Shown one piece after another: positions 18,189-27,875 of a DNA stretch of 64,000 bases. Under the pieces are notes generated by a model that was given only the letters and a program-made list of their open reading frames with translations, did no database searches and was not told where the DNA came from. How positions within the stretch are numbered: the first letter of the stretch is position 1; the number at the start of each line of letters is the position of its first letter. This DNA comes from Croceitalea dokdonensis DOKDO 023 (GTDB lineage: Bacteria; Bacteroidota; Bacteroidia; Flavobacteriales; Flavobacteriaceae), in contig NZ_LDJX01000001.1 of NCBI RefSeq assembly GCF_001306415.1, forward strand, positions 496,001 to 560,000. The letters run 5' to 3'. The position numbers and the translations under genes are program-made.

Positions 18189-20345
18189 ATGAAATATGAA
18201 GACAATACTTATGTAACGAGGGATGGTGTTTACTACGAAGGGATAATCAGAGAAATAAAGCGCTCAAGAAATACTTTCCAACCAATTTATGAGGCCTTTA
18301 CAAATGCCTTGGAAGCAATTAAAATCAGGGAGAAGGAAAATAACGGCTTTAATGGTAAAATTCTAATCAAAATACATTCTACTCAAAACACGGATGGCAG
18401 TCTTACATTTTCAAAAATGCATATCACGGATAATGGAATAGGCTTTAATGATGAAGAATTTGATAGATTTAATACATATAAAGATTTTACAAAAGGCTTT
18501 AAAAACCTAGGTTCGGGAAGAATACAGTATACCCATTTTTTCGACACTACAAGGATAAAAAGTATCTACGAAAGTAATGGAGGCTATCGTGAAAGAGAAT
18601 TTGTAGTGTCCAAAAACAAAAATTTTCTTCAGCATAAATCAATTGTGTTTCATAAAAAAGATGTTGAAATTGAGGCGGAGGCTTCTAGCACCACATTGAC
18701 ATTTGAAGGCTTGCTAGATTCAAATTTGGCTAGTTACCATAACTTAAATGATGAAATTTTAAAAGATGCTTTACTACGAAGGTATATCCAATACTTTTGC
18801 TTGAACAAAAAGGAATTGCCGGAAATAACGATTGAACACTATGCTTTCAATGAACGAGAAAACATTTCGAAAATTACTGAATCAGATATACCCGAAATTG
18901 ACAAATCCGAAGATTTCCAAATACATTATTCAAAAGTTTCGCCTGATGCTAGTAAAGTTGAAAGTGCAGATGAATTTGAAACCTTTACGCTTAATTCCTA
19001 TAAGCTTGACAAGTCATTTTTAAAACATAACGATTTAAAGCTTACAAGCAAGAATGAAGTAGTCCAACAATTCGACATTAATTTGGTTTCGCTTGCCAAA
19101 AATGATGTTATCGAAGGTAGTCATTTCTTATTCTTGGTGTCCAGTGATTACTTAGACAACAAAGACACTAATGAGAGAGGTGAGTTCCACATCCCACGAT
19201 TCGATGAATTCCAAGACCAATTAAACATGTTTTCTGATAGGGAAATTATTCTTGATGATTTGGAATACAAATTAGGTGAAACTGTATGGAGTCTGTACCC
19301 AGAAATAGAGAAAATTCAAGAGAAGCATCTTACCGACTTAAATAAGCTTAAAGAAATGTTCCTTTTACCTGATGACTTTGATTCAGATATAGATATTTCG
19401 ATAAATGATAGTAGCAAAAAAATTCTTGAAAAATTCTATACCGTAGAAGCAAAGAAAAAAGCTGAATTAGATTCTAATATTAAAGACAGTATGGATAGGC
19501 TTAATCATTTGGACACAACATCTGATGATTACTCCGCCTTACTAAATGAAGAAATTGACAGAATCGTTCGAGTAATACCTCAACAAAACAGGGTTGAACT
19601 TACCCATTATGTGGCCCGAAGAAAGCTCGTTCTAGACCTTTTTTCATTGATTTTAAATAAAAAGTTGATAGTTCAAAATGATGGCTCAAGAAATAACAAT
19701 GAAGAACTGTTACACAATCTAATTTTTGAACAAAAATCGACTATAACTAATAAAAGTGATTTATGGATTATCAATGAAGATTTCATCTACTTTCAAGGTG
19801 TATCAGAATTTCAATTGTCAGATATAAAATACAAAGGCAAAAACATCATACGTGAGGATTTATCAGATAAAGAAAGCGAGTACATTACTTCGCTGGGACA
19901 AAAACGCCTAGACAAAAGACCTGACATACTCTTATTCCCGAAAGAGGAAAAATGTATTATAATAGAGTTTAAAAGCTTAGATACAAATGTGTCCGATCAC
20001 CTAAATCAAATAAATCATTATGCTACGCTTTTAAGGAATTTTTCCATACCCGAAATGAAACTGACAACTTTTTACGGCTATTTGATTGGAGAACAAATAG
20101 AGCCACATGATGTAAGATCGCACGATGCTGACTTTATACCATCTTATGAGTTCGATTATTTATTTAGACCTGCAAAAAAAATAGCTGGGATGTTCAATAA
20201 TGAAGGAAAAGATGGTTCTTTATATACGGAGGTTTTAAAGTATTCTACACTTCTTGAACGAGCAAAAAATCGTAATGAAATTTTTATAAAAAAATTGACA
20301 GGCGAGAATACAGAAGAAGCAGAAGATGATGAAACTCTATTTTAA
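18189..20345 (+). CDS. GHKL-type ATPase fused to PD-(D/E)XK nuclease, putative defence protein
   Basis: A 718-residue soluble protein. The N-terminal GHKL (Bergerat) ATPase has the N box with Glu35 and Asn39 (YEAFTNALEAIK), DNGIGF (Asp81-Phe86) and a glycine lid NLGSGRIQ (~107-113). A long middle region with likely coiled coil (~375-460) follows. The C-terminal part has DLWIINEDFIYFQG and then a nuclease core with Asp579 (RPDILLF), Glu593-x-Lys595 (IIIEFKS) and a helix with Gln607. ATP-gated DNA or RNA cleavage is inferred; the MORC/Hsp90-like-plus-nuclease layout is frequent in bacterial defence loci. The gene is visibly AT-richer than its neighbours and lies between direct repeats, which points to horizontal gain. 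I cannot match it to a named system. Confidence 0.8.
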   Translation: MKYEDNTYVTRDGVYYEGIIREIKRSRNTFQPIYEAFTNALEAIKIREKENNGFNGKILIKIHSTQNTDGSLTFSKMHITDNGIGFNDEEFDRFNTYKDFTKGFKNLGSGRIQYTHFFDTTRIKSIYESNGGYREREFVVSKNKNFLQHKSIVFHKKDVEIEAEASSTTLTFEGLLDSNLASYHNLNDEILKDALLRRYIQYFCLNKKELPEITIEHYAFNERENISKITESDIPEIDKSEDFQIHYSKVSPDASKVESADEFETFTLNSYKLDKSFLKHNDLKLTSKNEVVQQFDINLVSLAKNDVIEGSHFLFLVSSDYLDNKDTNERGEFHIPRFDEFQDQLNMFSDREIILDDLEYKLGETVWSLYPEIEKIQEKHLTDLNKLKEMFLLPDDFDSDIDISINDSSKKILEKFYTVEAKKKAELDSNIKDSMDRLNHLDTTSDDYSALLNEEIDRIVRVIPQQNRVELTHYVARRKLVLDLFSLILNKKLIVQNDGSRNNNEELLHNLIFEQKSTITNKSDLWIINEDFIYFQGVSEFQLSDIKYKGKNIIREDLSDKESEYITSLGQKRLDKRPDILLFPKEEKCIIIEFKSLDTNVSDHLNQINHYATLLRNFSIPEMKLTTFYGYLIGEQIEPHDVRSHDADFIPSYEFDYLFRPAKKIAGMFNNEGKDGSLYTEVLKYSTLLERAKNRNEIFIKKLTGENTEEAEDDETLF

Positions 20346-20637
20346 TTACTTTTTAATCTCATCCATAAATGGGTTTTGCTTCTGTCTAAGTGGCATAAGT
20401 TCATAATACCGAGTGCAATTGAACCCATAACGAGGCAGCCTAAACTAGGGTGCGTTTAAATTGTACTAATCAATTATTTAATAATTGACTTGTCACGGCC
20501 ACCAGTTGCAAATTGGCGGGCATGGGAATAAGGTGGAAAAGGTTGTTAATGCAGAGTTACGCCTGAATGCACGAGCGTGACGCTCGCGCTAGCAGGGACG
20601 TGTCAATTGAGCCAACTAAGGGCTTATGTGTTATTCA
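20346..20637. other. intergenic region containing the right-hand repeat
   Basis: No gene is seen between the convergent GHKL-nuclease and comM genes. The stretch contains a 17-base perfect palindrome (CAATTATT-T-AATAATTG, 20471-20487) leading into the right copy of the direct repeat. No good Rho-independent terminator was recognised for the GHKL gene. Confidence 0.6.
20485..20593. repeat. imperfect direct repeat, right copy, with palindromic core
   Basis: Partner of the repeat at 17224-17333, same orientation and almost equal length (109 against 110 bases). Differences are scattered substitutions in the middle; the 3' block with the palindrome CGAGCGT-G-ACGCTCG (20573-20587) is nearly identical. 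It is preceded by an AT palindrome that the left copy lacks. The copy lies 44 bases from the comM stop. Confidence 0.8.
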
Positions 20638-22173
20638 TTATCCCAACCATCCTTCCCTGTCCAAACTTCGGTATTGAATGGCTTCTGAAATATGATTGCC
20701 ATCAACTGCTTCACTCTGTGCCAAATCTGCAATGGTTCTGGCCACTTTTAGGATTCGGTCATAGGCGCGGGCAGAAAGGTTAAGGCGTTCCATGGCATTT
20801 TTGAGCAAGAGTTTTGAGGCCTCGTCCAATTTACAGTACTGCCGTATTTGTTTGGTATTCATTTGGGCGTTGTAATGCACGTTTTCCAGTGCTGTAAATC
20901 GTTTGGTCTGTATGTCTCGCGCTGCGGTCACCCGTTGTCTGATGGCCACACTGCCCTCCCCTTTCCTATCATCCGATAGTTTTTCAAACGGAACAGGGGT
21001 CACTTCTATATGGATGTCTATCCGGTCTAACAAGGGACCGGAAATCTTACTAAGGTACCGTTGCATCTCTGCCGGTGAGGAGGTCACAGGGGCATCCGGA
21101 TCATTAAAATACCCACCGGGACTTGGATTCATACTGGCCACCAACATAAAACTGCTTGGATAGGTGACCGTAAACCGTGCACGGGAAATGGTGACCTCCC
21201 GATCCTCCAAAGGCTGGCGCATGACCTCTAAAACACCTCGTTTAAATTCTGGCAACTCGTCCAGAAACAACACCCCGTTATGGGACAAGGAAATTTCACC
21301 GGGCTGGGGATAGGCTCCCCCGCCCACGAGCGCTACATCAGAAATGGTGTGGTGTGGACTCCTAAAAGGGCGTTGGTTCATTAATCCCATATTTTTTACC
21401 TTGCCCACCACACTATGTATTTTGGTAGTCTCCAAAGCTTCATGCAAGGTCATGGGTGGCAAAATGGAAGGCAAACGTTTGGCCAGCATGGTTTTACCGG
21501 AACCTGGCGGACCAATTAAAATGATATTATGGCCACCGGCTGCTGCAATTTCCATACAGCGTTTGATGCTCTCCTGTCCTTTGACATCGGCAAAATCGAA
21601 CTCCGGGAAATCCAAGGTTTTATAGAATTCCGCACGGGTGTCAATAATCGTTGGTTCCAAAGGCTTATCGGCATCAAAATAATCGATGACCTCTTTGATA
21701 TTTTCTACCCCATACACGTCTAGCCCGTTTACGATGGCTGCTTCTTTGGCATTGTCCTTTGGCAAAATAAACCCCTTAAAACCTTCCTCTTTGGCTTTTA
21801 TGGCAATGGGAAGTGCGCCTTTTATGGGTTGCACGCTACCATCCAAGGAAAGCTCGCCCATAATCAGGTACTTTTCTATGTGTTCCGATTTAATTTGGTT
21901 GGAGGCAGAAAGGATACCCAAGGCCAGCGTCAGGTCATAAGCGGAACCCTCTTTTCGTAAATCCGCAGGGGCCATGTTTATGGTAATCTTCTTTCCTGGA
22001 ATCTTATACCCATTGTTCTGCAGGGCGGCAGCAATGCGGTAATTACTTTCTTTTATGGCGTTGTCGGGCAAACCAACCAAATGGTAGCCAATGCCTTTGT
22101 CTATGTTCACCTCTACCACAACAGTGGTGGCCTCTACCCCAAATACGGCACTGCCAAATACTTTTATCAGCAT
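20638..22173 (-). CDS. comM: YifB/ComM family Mg-chelatase-like AAA+ ATPase
   Basis: A 511-residue AAA+ ATPase. Order of domains: Lon-protease-like N-terminal domain (to ~170), Mg-chelatase ATPase with Walker [16 protein letters not shown] (~residue 215) and Walker B region [11 protein letters not shown], and the C-terminal ChlI-type domain with [21 protein letters not shown]. In naturally competent bacteria ComM is a helicase that promotes branch migration during chromosomal transformation; whether this organism is competent is not known. Length is standard. It is 45 bases from the end of the surface-protein operon on the same strand. Confidence 0.93.
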   Translation of the reverse strand: MLIKVFGSAVFGVEATTVVVEVNIDKGIGYHLVGLPDNAIKESNYRIAAALQNNGYKIPGKKITINMAPADLRKEGSAYDLTLALGILSASNQIKSEHIEKYLIMGELSLDGSVQPIKGALPIAIKAKEEGFKGFILPKDNAKEAAIVNGLDVYGVENIKEVIDYFDADKPLEPTIIDTRAEFYKTLDFPEFDFADVKGQESIKRCMEIAAAGGHNIILIGPPGSGKTMLAKRLPSILPPMTLHEALETTKIHSVVGKVKNMGLMNQRPFRSPHHTISDVALVGGGAYPQPGEISLSHNGVLFLDELPEFKRGVLEVMRQPLEDREVTISRARFTVTYPSSFMLVASMNPSPGGYFNDPDAPVTSSPAEMQRYLSKISGPLLDRIDIHIEVTPVPFEKLSDDRKGEGSVAIRQRVTAARDIQTKRFTALENVHYNAQMNTKQIRQYCKLDEASKLLLKNAMERLNLSARAYDRILKVARTIADLAQSEAVDGNHISEAIQYRSLDREGWLG

Positions 22174-22218
22174 AATAAAAACAGGTTAGTGTGTAGCACT
22201 AAGATATGACAAGATGAT

Positions 22219-24012
22219 TTAATTGGACTTGTCCGTGGTATCCAATACGGATATCATCTTTGTGATGGTAATGGGTTTTCCGTACGTGGTGAAACCATTT
22301 AAAACCACCTCAAACTCCCCGCTAACGTCCGAGGTAAAGAATTCATAATCATACCCATTGTTGTTCGCTATGACCACATGGGGCTTCCAGAACAACAAAT
22401 AACGAAAATCTGGGATACGGCCGTACCCAAAGGTATCGCTATCATACCTTTGGTTATAGTAATTTTTGGTGGGTCTAGGTTTTGCCAAAGGCATCACTTT
22501 ACTGTTAACGTAATTATGTGATTCCAAATAGTTGCCATCAAAGGTTTCAACAGATAAAATCCCTTGATAGTCTTTGCCTCCCAAACGAAATTGGTCGCGG
22601 ATAAGACTGATTTTTTCAATGGTTCTGGCATCAAAATTACGAACGGCCTCATGATTGGGAATAAAAACACCATCAATGACCACAATGGCAGGATAGCTGT
22701 TGTAATCCTCATTATAGGTTTCAAAATCTTGCTGTACCTTCACGTAATCGTTACCTTTTCCACCATTTCTGTATCCCGCATTGGGAACAACCTCCACCAA
22801 GGTTTCCTCAAAGGTGGCAAAGCGCGTATAATCGTCCAGGGTAATGGTTTCCGGGGTACCGCCATCAAAGGGGTCAATGGCATCGCCTTGAAGGATACTG
22901 TCTGGTTTAATTTCAAAAAATTGATTTTCTATTTGGTTGTGAACGCTCCGATCAATTAAAATCTTTTTAAACTCTGGTCTTAATCTGTACTTTGAAAACT
23001 GCAGGGAAGAGATATCCAGTCTTCCCAAAACACCCTCTTTAATGGTATACTGGCTTTCCTCCTCCTCTACCTGTACTACGGCCCGCGGGGTCTTATAATC
23101 TTTTTTGAAATAGGCATAAAAGTTACCATCGTCATCCGTTTGTGAAAACTTCAATAAAAATTCCTTTCCCGGAACGGAAATAACGACTGGCTTGTTGGCT
23201 ATGGGAGTATTGGAGGTATTTAAAACCTTGCCAAAGAACAGCTCACCCCGCTGTTCTGGAAGGAACAGACTGTCCCCCACGTTTTGGGGTATCACCTTAT
23301 CCACATTAAAATAACCATTGGCATAGGCTGCGGCATCCATGGCCTTAAATGTTTCCAATTGGCTTTTTTTCCTGACTTCCAACGTGTAAGCGCCGTTACC
23401 CAAATATCCTTTATAATTACGGACGGATAGTTTTACCTTTTCCCTTTTAGCATACGTCATTTTATCCGTAGTAATGGAAACCGTGGATGAATCCAGTATC
23501 GCTTTTTTGGGTGTTGAGGTCAAAGCGTCAACGTCTTTGGAATCCCCAGCACCGGCCAATAGTGCTGCTTGATCTGCCAAATAGGGATTGATGATTACGA
23601 TATCATCCTTAAAAACCTGTTTTAGGCCATTATTTTTCATCCATTGGGTATATCCCAACAACTTATAGGTTCCGGACGGAACTTGGGTTGTCACAAAAAA
23701 ATCTCCTTGCCCCAGCCCTTTGGTCAATTTAATTTTATGTTCAAAAACATAGTTTTGGTTCTGGTCCACCAAGGCCACATAACCTACGGTACTAATATCC
23801 GTAAGCTTATTGGTTTGCGCGTTAAAGGTATACGTGGCATAGTACAGGTACTCCCCAGCAAGCACTACGGGTCCCGTATGGTCTATGTACATTTTTTCCT
23901 GCGGAAGTTTTTTAAGGTTCTCCAATTCCTCTTTTGACTTTATGATGTATTGGGATATAAGACCCACTGGAAATAACATCACCACCACAAAAACTAAAAT
24001 TTGTTTCATCAT
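22219..24012 (-). CDS. large exported protein with macroglobulin/CnaB-like domains, hypothetical
   Basis: A protein of about 597 residues beginning MMKQILVFVVVMLFPVGLISQ, a signal peptide. The sequence after it (GPVVLAGEYLYYATYTFN, VPSGTYKLLGYTQWMKNNG) resembles MG2-type beta domains of large Bacteroidota envelope proteins; the middle has CnaB-like blocks (NKPVVISVPGKEF...TDDDGNFYAYF); and near residue 470 AIVVIDGVFIPNHEAV looks like a TonB plug-type strand. No catalytic motif is seen. The start is set at ATG 24012 (or 24009), 10 bases after the last DUF4249 stop; upstream residues of the open frame overlap that gene. It is the last gene of the TonB/DUF4249 operon and probably acts on the surface with them. 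Confidence 0.75.
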   Translation of the reverse strand: MMKQILVFVVVMLFPVGLISQYIIKSKEELENLKKLPQEKMYIDHTGPVVLAGEYLYYATYTFNAQTNKLTDISTVGYVALVDQNQNYVFEHKIKLTKGLGQGDFFVTTQVPSGTYKLLGYTQWMKNNGLKQVFKDDIVIINPYLADQAALLAGAGDSKDVDALTSTPKKAILDSSTVSITTDKMTYAKREKVKLSVRNYKGYLGNGAYTLEVRKKSQLETFKAMDAAAYANGYFNVDKVIPQNVGDSLFLPEQRGELFFGKVLNTSNTPIANKPVVISVPGKEFLLKFSQTDDDGNFYAYFKKDYKTPRAVVQVEEEESQYTIKEGVLGRLDISSLQFSKYRLRPEFKKILIDRSVHNQIENQFFEIKPDSILQGDAIDPFDGGTPETITLDDYTRFATFEETLVEVVPNAGYRNGGKGNDYVKVQQDFETYNEDYNSYPAIVVIDGVFIPNHEAVRNFDARTIEKISLIRDQFRLGGKDYQGILSVETFDGNYLESHNYVNSKVMPLAKPRPTKNYYNQRYDSDTFGYGRIPDFRYLLFWKPHVVIANNNGYDYEFFTSDVSGEFEVVLNGFTTYGKPITITKMISVLDTTDKSN

Positions 24013-24022
24013 TGTTCTTAAT

Positions 24023-25240
24023 TTATTCTGTCCAAAAATCAGGGACCATATTACTGCCCAGTACGGTGCAATCCCCACAAGCACGGCGTCCCGTTAAATA
24101 GGGACCTGCCGGTGGCGCTACTTGGCCGTTATTATTGCCGGCGTATACAAAAAGTCCACTTTCAACAGCATCCCGTAAGGGCGACCCACCCCCTTCGTTA
24201 ATGGTTTCGGGAGCTCCAAAAAAATTGCAATTTAAAATATACGGTGGCAATGGCTCATTGGGGAAAAAGTCTTGGTAATTAAAGAATAGGCGTTCCGTAC
24301 TACTATGGGCAACTTCAAAATAGCCCAAAACTTTTTCGTCAGGGTCTTCAGGATTTGTAATATTCCCGGAAATAAAGCCGGGTTGTACCTCTGTAAAAAT
24401 ACTCTCGTTCCCCGCTTGTTCGTTCAGGGCGCGGTAAAAAGCGTGTGCATCTGGGGTCTGGCCAAGTTGGGTGACCAAAATGCTATAGCGATGTGAGATG
24501 ATAAAATCATCCCTAGGAATAAACCGAATTAAATTCCGCTTCAACAACGCTCCAGATATCGTAAGGTTGGTAGGTTTAATGATTCGGTCAGAGGCCACGG
24601 TATTGTAACAAACCCGTTCTTCTTGCTCCCGTGGGGCCAGATCAAATGTAGGCAAAAACGGGTCTGTATTGGTGATGACGATATCAAAAGGCTGCCATAA
24701 CGGGGCAATGATTTTGTACGTCTCCTCATAGGTATACCGTAAAAAGGGGGGCTGATTAGGTAGAATTTCTGCATCCACATAGATGGCAATGCCCTCCACA
24801 CCTTGGGCATTTTCTACGCGTTGCGCGTAGAGATCTGCGATGCCACCAGAAGTAGGGGGTGTTACGGTTTCTGATTGGTAGAATGTTCCATCTTGGGTTT
24901 GTATTTGTAATTGATATGTAGTGTTTGGCAATACCGCAAAAGGTTCGGTAGCGATGTACCTGCCGGGCTCCGCTTCTACAAATACAAGGTTGTTCCCATT
25001 GCCATCCAGTATCCTGACATTGGCATTCCGTTCTGCGGGCTGGACGGTATCATTGGCAAAACTCCTGCCACGCCCCAGCAGTACCTCATGCTGTTTTTGT
25101 TCGTTCGTCAAGCTGGCCTCCACGACCAATATAGCATTGATATCCCCGGTCTGCAGCACCTCTTGGCCCAATTCAAACGGTTCTACGCAACCCAAAAGGC
25201 CAAACCAACAAAACATATAAAATAGGCTCTTTTTATTCAT
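24023..25240 (-). CDS. DUF4249 family lipoprotein (copy 4 of 4 in the operon)
   Basis: A ~405-residue lipoprotein of unknown function. From the ATG at 25240 it begins MNKKSLFYMFCWFGLLGC, with the lipidated Cys18. Shared family blocks are AILVVEASLTNE, VRILDGNGNNLVFVEAEPGRY, RYTYEETYKIIAPLWQPF, ERVCY, SHRYSILVTQ, RLFFNYQDFFPNEPLPPY and the C-terminal CGDCTVLGSN..PDFWTE. The ATG overlaps the stop of the preceding copy by 4 bases (ATGA), so the frame upstream to 25252 is not used. DUF4249 genes generally lie beside TonB receptors, which suggests an outer-membrane binding or accessory role. Confidence 0.85.
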   Translation of the reverse strand: MNKKSLFYMFCWFGLLGCVEPFELGQEVLQTGDINAILVVEASLTNEQKQHEVLLGRGRSFANDTVQPAERNANVRILDGNGNNLVFVEAEPGRYIATEPFAVLPNTTYQLQIQTQDGTFYQSETVTPPTSGGIADLYAQRVENAQGVEGIAIYVDAEILPNQPPFLRYTYEETYKIIAPLWQPFDIVITNTDPFLPTFDLAPREQEERVCYNTVASDRIIKPTNLTISGALLKRNLIRFIPRDDFIISHRYSILVTQLGQTPDAHAFYRALNEQAGNESIFTEVQPGFISGNITNPEDPDEKVLGYFEVAHSSTERLFFNYQDFFPNEPLPPYILNCNFFGAPETINEGGGSPLRDAVESGLFVYAGNNNGQVAPPAGPYLTGRRACGDCTVLGSNMVPDFWTE

Positions 25241-26595
25241 TCCTCTATCCAAAAATCTGGTACAACATTAGTTCCTACAACGTTACAATCCCCGCAAATG
25301 GTGGGTGTTACGATGTATGGTCCTTCACATTCACCAGGTTCATTACTGCTTACATACTCCAACAAACCTAGCTTTACCCCTGGCAACAAGGCAGGACAAC
25401 TGGCATTTGGCGGAATTGGACCGTCCCGCTCTGGATTACCTAAAATAGGCGCTAAAATACGGTCACACCTAACAGTCCCAAAATAAGGCGGTAGCGGTTC
25501 ATCCGGATAAAAGTCCACATAGTTAAAATACAGCCGCCTTTCCGTGGCATGGCTCACATCAAAAAAACCGATGACCGGTTGGTCTCCCGCTATATTAAAG
25601 ACATTGCCTTCCAACGGTCCAGGCTGTACCTGGCTAAAGACCAGCTCACTTTGATTGAAGTTCCTCAAATTTTCATAAAACTGAAAAGCTTCAAAAGAAA
25701 TGGCCATTTGTTTCACCAGAATGCTGTACCTGTGGGAAATGATAGGGTTGTCACTTTTTATAAATCGCAGCTGATTTTTAATGACGGGACCCCCGTTCAA
25801 TGTGGTTCCATCAAACAATAGAATGTCTTGTGAGGCATCGGTCTTAAAACAGACCCTTTCTTCCCTTGCCCTTGGCACTAACCTCACGTCTGGATATAAA
25901 ATATCTATCACATCACCGTTTGCATCGACCATCAACTCTTGGTTTTCCCTGATGATCTCAAACTCAAAGGGTGTCCAGTTTGGCGCGATGATTTTGTAGG
26001 TCTCCTCAAAGGTGTATCTGTAATAGGCTGCCTCGCCTAAAGCGGAATCCATGGAGCTATCCACAAAAATACCAACACCTGCCGCACCGCTGCCGGCAAT
26101 GGTAGGTTCTGCATAAAGGCTATCTATGCTTGAAGTCCCTGCCATACGCATTTCGTTGGAGCGGTAGCGGTCCCCATTGGACGTGCTTACCGAAAGGGTG
26201 TAACCAACGTCAAAAGTGGGCCGAAAGTCCGCAGGCGACACGTAAATTCCTGGTTCACTTTCCATGAACACAAATTCCGGACCGCCATTGGTGCTTACGC
26301 GTACCGAGGCATTTTCCTCTGGCAATACGTCTAGCCCTTTGGGCGATATAAACGGGGAGTTTGGATTAAAGAGCACTTGTTCTGGCACGTTTACCGTACT
26401 ATCACTTTCCACCTGTCTGGACCTACTGAGCAGGACCCTTTGTGGTTCACCGTTATCGGTAAGGTTGGCCTCTACCACCAAAATACCCTGACCATCTTGG
26501 GATACTGCCGACAAAGGCACCACCGAAATTTCCTCAACGCAGCTTGTCAGGCAGATGCAGAGTGTTAACAGTGATATGTGTATGGGTTTTCTCAT
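25237..26595 (-). CDS. DUF4249 family lipoprotein (copy 3 of 4)
   Basis: The largest of the four copies, about 452 residues. From ATG 26595 it begins MRKPIHISLLTLCICLTSC (lipid Cys19). It repeats the family blocks with variation (GILVVEANLTDN, RYTFEETYKIIAPNWTPF, ERVCF, SHRYSILVKQ, SQVQPGPLEGNVF, RLYFNYVDFYPDEPLPPY) and ends CGDCNVVGTNVVPDFWIEE. An insertion relative to the other copies lies after the first strand (VLFNPNSPFISPKGLDV). Its ATG overlaps the stop of copy 2 by 4 bases; the open frame further upstream (to 26643) lies inside copy 2 and is not used. Confidence 0.87.
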   Translation of the reverse strand: MRKPIHISLLTLCICLTSCVEEISVVPLSAVSQDGQGILVVEANLTDNGEPQRVLLSRSRQVESDSTVNVPEQVLFNPNSPFISPKGLDVLPEENASVRVSTNGGPEFVFMESEPGIYVSPADFRPTFDVGYTLSVSTSNGDRYRSNEMRMAGTSSIDSLYAEPTIAGSGAAGVGIFVDSSMDSALGEAAYYRYTFEETYKIIAPNWTPFEFEIIRENQELMVDANGDVIDILYPDVRLVPRAREERVCFKTDASQDILLFDGTTLNGGPVIKNQLRFIKSDNPIISHRYSILVKQMAISFEAFQFYENLRNFNQSELVFSQVQPGPLEGNVFNIAGDQPVIGFFDVSHATERRLYFNYVDFYPDEPLPPYFGTVRCDRILAPILGNPERDGPIPPNASCPALLPGVKLGLLEYVSSNEPGECEGPYIVTPTICGDCNVVGTNVVPDFWIEE

Positions 26596-27875
26596 TCTTC
26601 TATCCAAAATTCCGGTGGTTGGGTGCCCCCAAAAACAGTACAATCCACACAGCCCTTAGGTTTCACCAGAAATGGGGCCGCCCCTCCCAAACCCTCTGTT
26701 TGCAACCACTCTTCATAATCTTCATTTTCTGCATGATAGGCATACAAACCAGCCAAAATACCTTCTATCAAGGGGGAATTTCCATTGCCGTCCACTACAA
26801 AACCATCACCACTTGGGGCTGGTGTAATATGAAATCCCTCTGGGTACAAGGGAGGTAAACCCGTGCTGCAGTTAATCAAATATTCTGGTTTTTCCTCTCC
26901 CGGAAAAATATCATCATGATTAAAAAACAACCTTTTAACGCTTACCGAGCTCAATTCAAAATACCCAAATACTTGGGCTACGCTTGAATTTTGAACCCTA
27001 ATATTACCTTCTAAACGCCCGGTTTGCACATTACTGAACACACTTTCCACACTAGAAAAATCCTGCAAGGACCCAAAAAAGGAGGCTGCATTACCATCAT
27101 GGTGGTATTGCCTTACCAAAATACTATACCGATGGGAAAGGGCGTAATTGGTACTAGCTATAAAACGGACTTGAAAATCCTTTAAGGTATTGGTGGTAAG
27201 GCCTTCCGTTGAAGCTAAAACAATGGAATTGGAGCTGTTGTTTCCATAACAAATATGCACCAATCCATTCCGTGGGGCAACGGTCACCTCCCAACCATCC
27301 CCGTCATTAATGTCATAATCAATTTGATCCCAATCAAAAGGATTGGGGTCCGGAGCTATAATCCTATAGGTTTCCTCAAACTCGAATCTAAAGTAAGCTT
27401 GACCATCCAAAGGAACTTCAGTATCCACCAAGATGGCGACCCCATCGGTCTCAAAACCATTTAGACGACGCTCTGCACGAATGCCATTCATAGGTGCTTT
27501 TGGTGGCATTATGGTGGAATCCGAAAGATATTGTACCCCATCTTTGGTGATAATTTGCAATTGGTAGCTTTTGCCTGATTGTAAATCTAGCGGAACAACG
27601 GAGGTATAACGCCCATTTTCCTGTTCAGCAAATTCAATGGTTGCACCATCTGATGGCATCAGCTTTACAAGAGCCCCAGTTTCAGGTAGCGGACCTGAGT
27701 CGGACAAATTAAAGGTGCGTGTTAGAAAAATATCCTGTTCCATAGCGCCATCATGTAGCCTGGCGTCTACTACCAGCGCTCCGTCCAGCACGTCTACGAT
27801 ATCCACTGGGTCAAAGGCCTCCACACAACCAAAGAACCAAGAACAGCTTACGATATACAGAAATATTCTTTTCAT
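26592..27875 (-). CDS. DUF4249 family lipoprotein (copy 2 of 4)
   Basis: A 427-residue copy beginning MKRIFLYIVSCSWFFGC (lipid Cys17). It is the most divergent of the four: it keeps FRFEFEETYRIIAPDPNPF, SHRYSILVRQ, SNVQTGRLEGNIR, FGYFELSSVSVKRLFFNHDDIFPGEEKPEY and the end CVDCTVFGGTQPPEFWIEE, but has HICYGNN where the others have ERVCY. Start and stop overlap its neighbours by 4 bases each (ATGA), so translation is coupled along the array. Confidence 0.87.
   Translation of the reverse strand: MKRIFLYIVSCSWFFGCVEAFDPVDIVDVLDGALVVDARLHDGAMEQDIFLTRTFNLSDSGPLPETGALVKLMPSDGATIEFAEQENGRYTSVVPLDLQSGKSYQLQIITKDGVQYLSDSTIMPPKAPMNGIRAERRLNGFETDGVAILVDTEVPLDGQAYFRFEFEETYRIIAPDPNPFDWDQIDYDINDGDGWEVTVAPRNGLVHICYGNNSSNSIVLASTEGLTTNTLKDFQVRFIASTNYALSHRYSILVRQYHHDGNAASFFGSLQDFSSVESVFSNVQTGRLEGNIRVQNSSVAQVFGYFELSSVSVKRLFFNHDDIFPGEEKPEYLINCSTGLPPLYPEGFHITPAPSGDGFVVDGNGNSPLIEGILAGLYAYHAENEDYEEWLQTEGLGGAAPFLVKPKGCVDCTVFGGTQPPEFWIEE

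Noticed and set aside
20638-22173. Integration of the accessory cassette inside comM, as in Acinetobacter resistance islands
   Set aside because: comM is intact with full length and motifs; the cassette ends 44 bases outside it.
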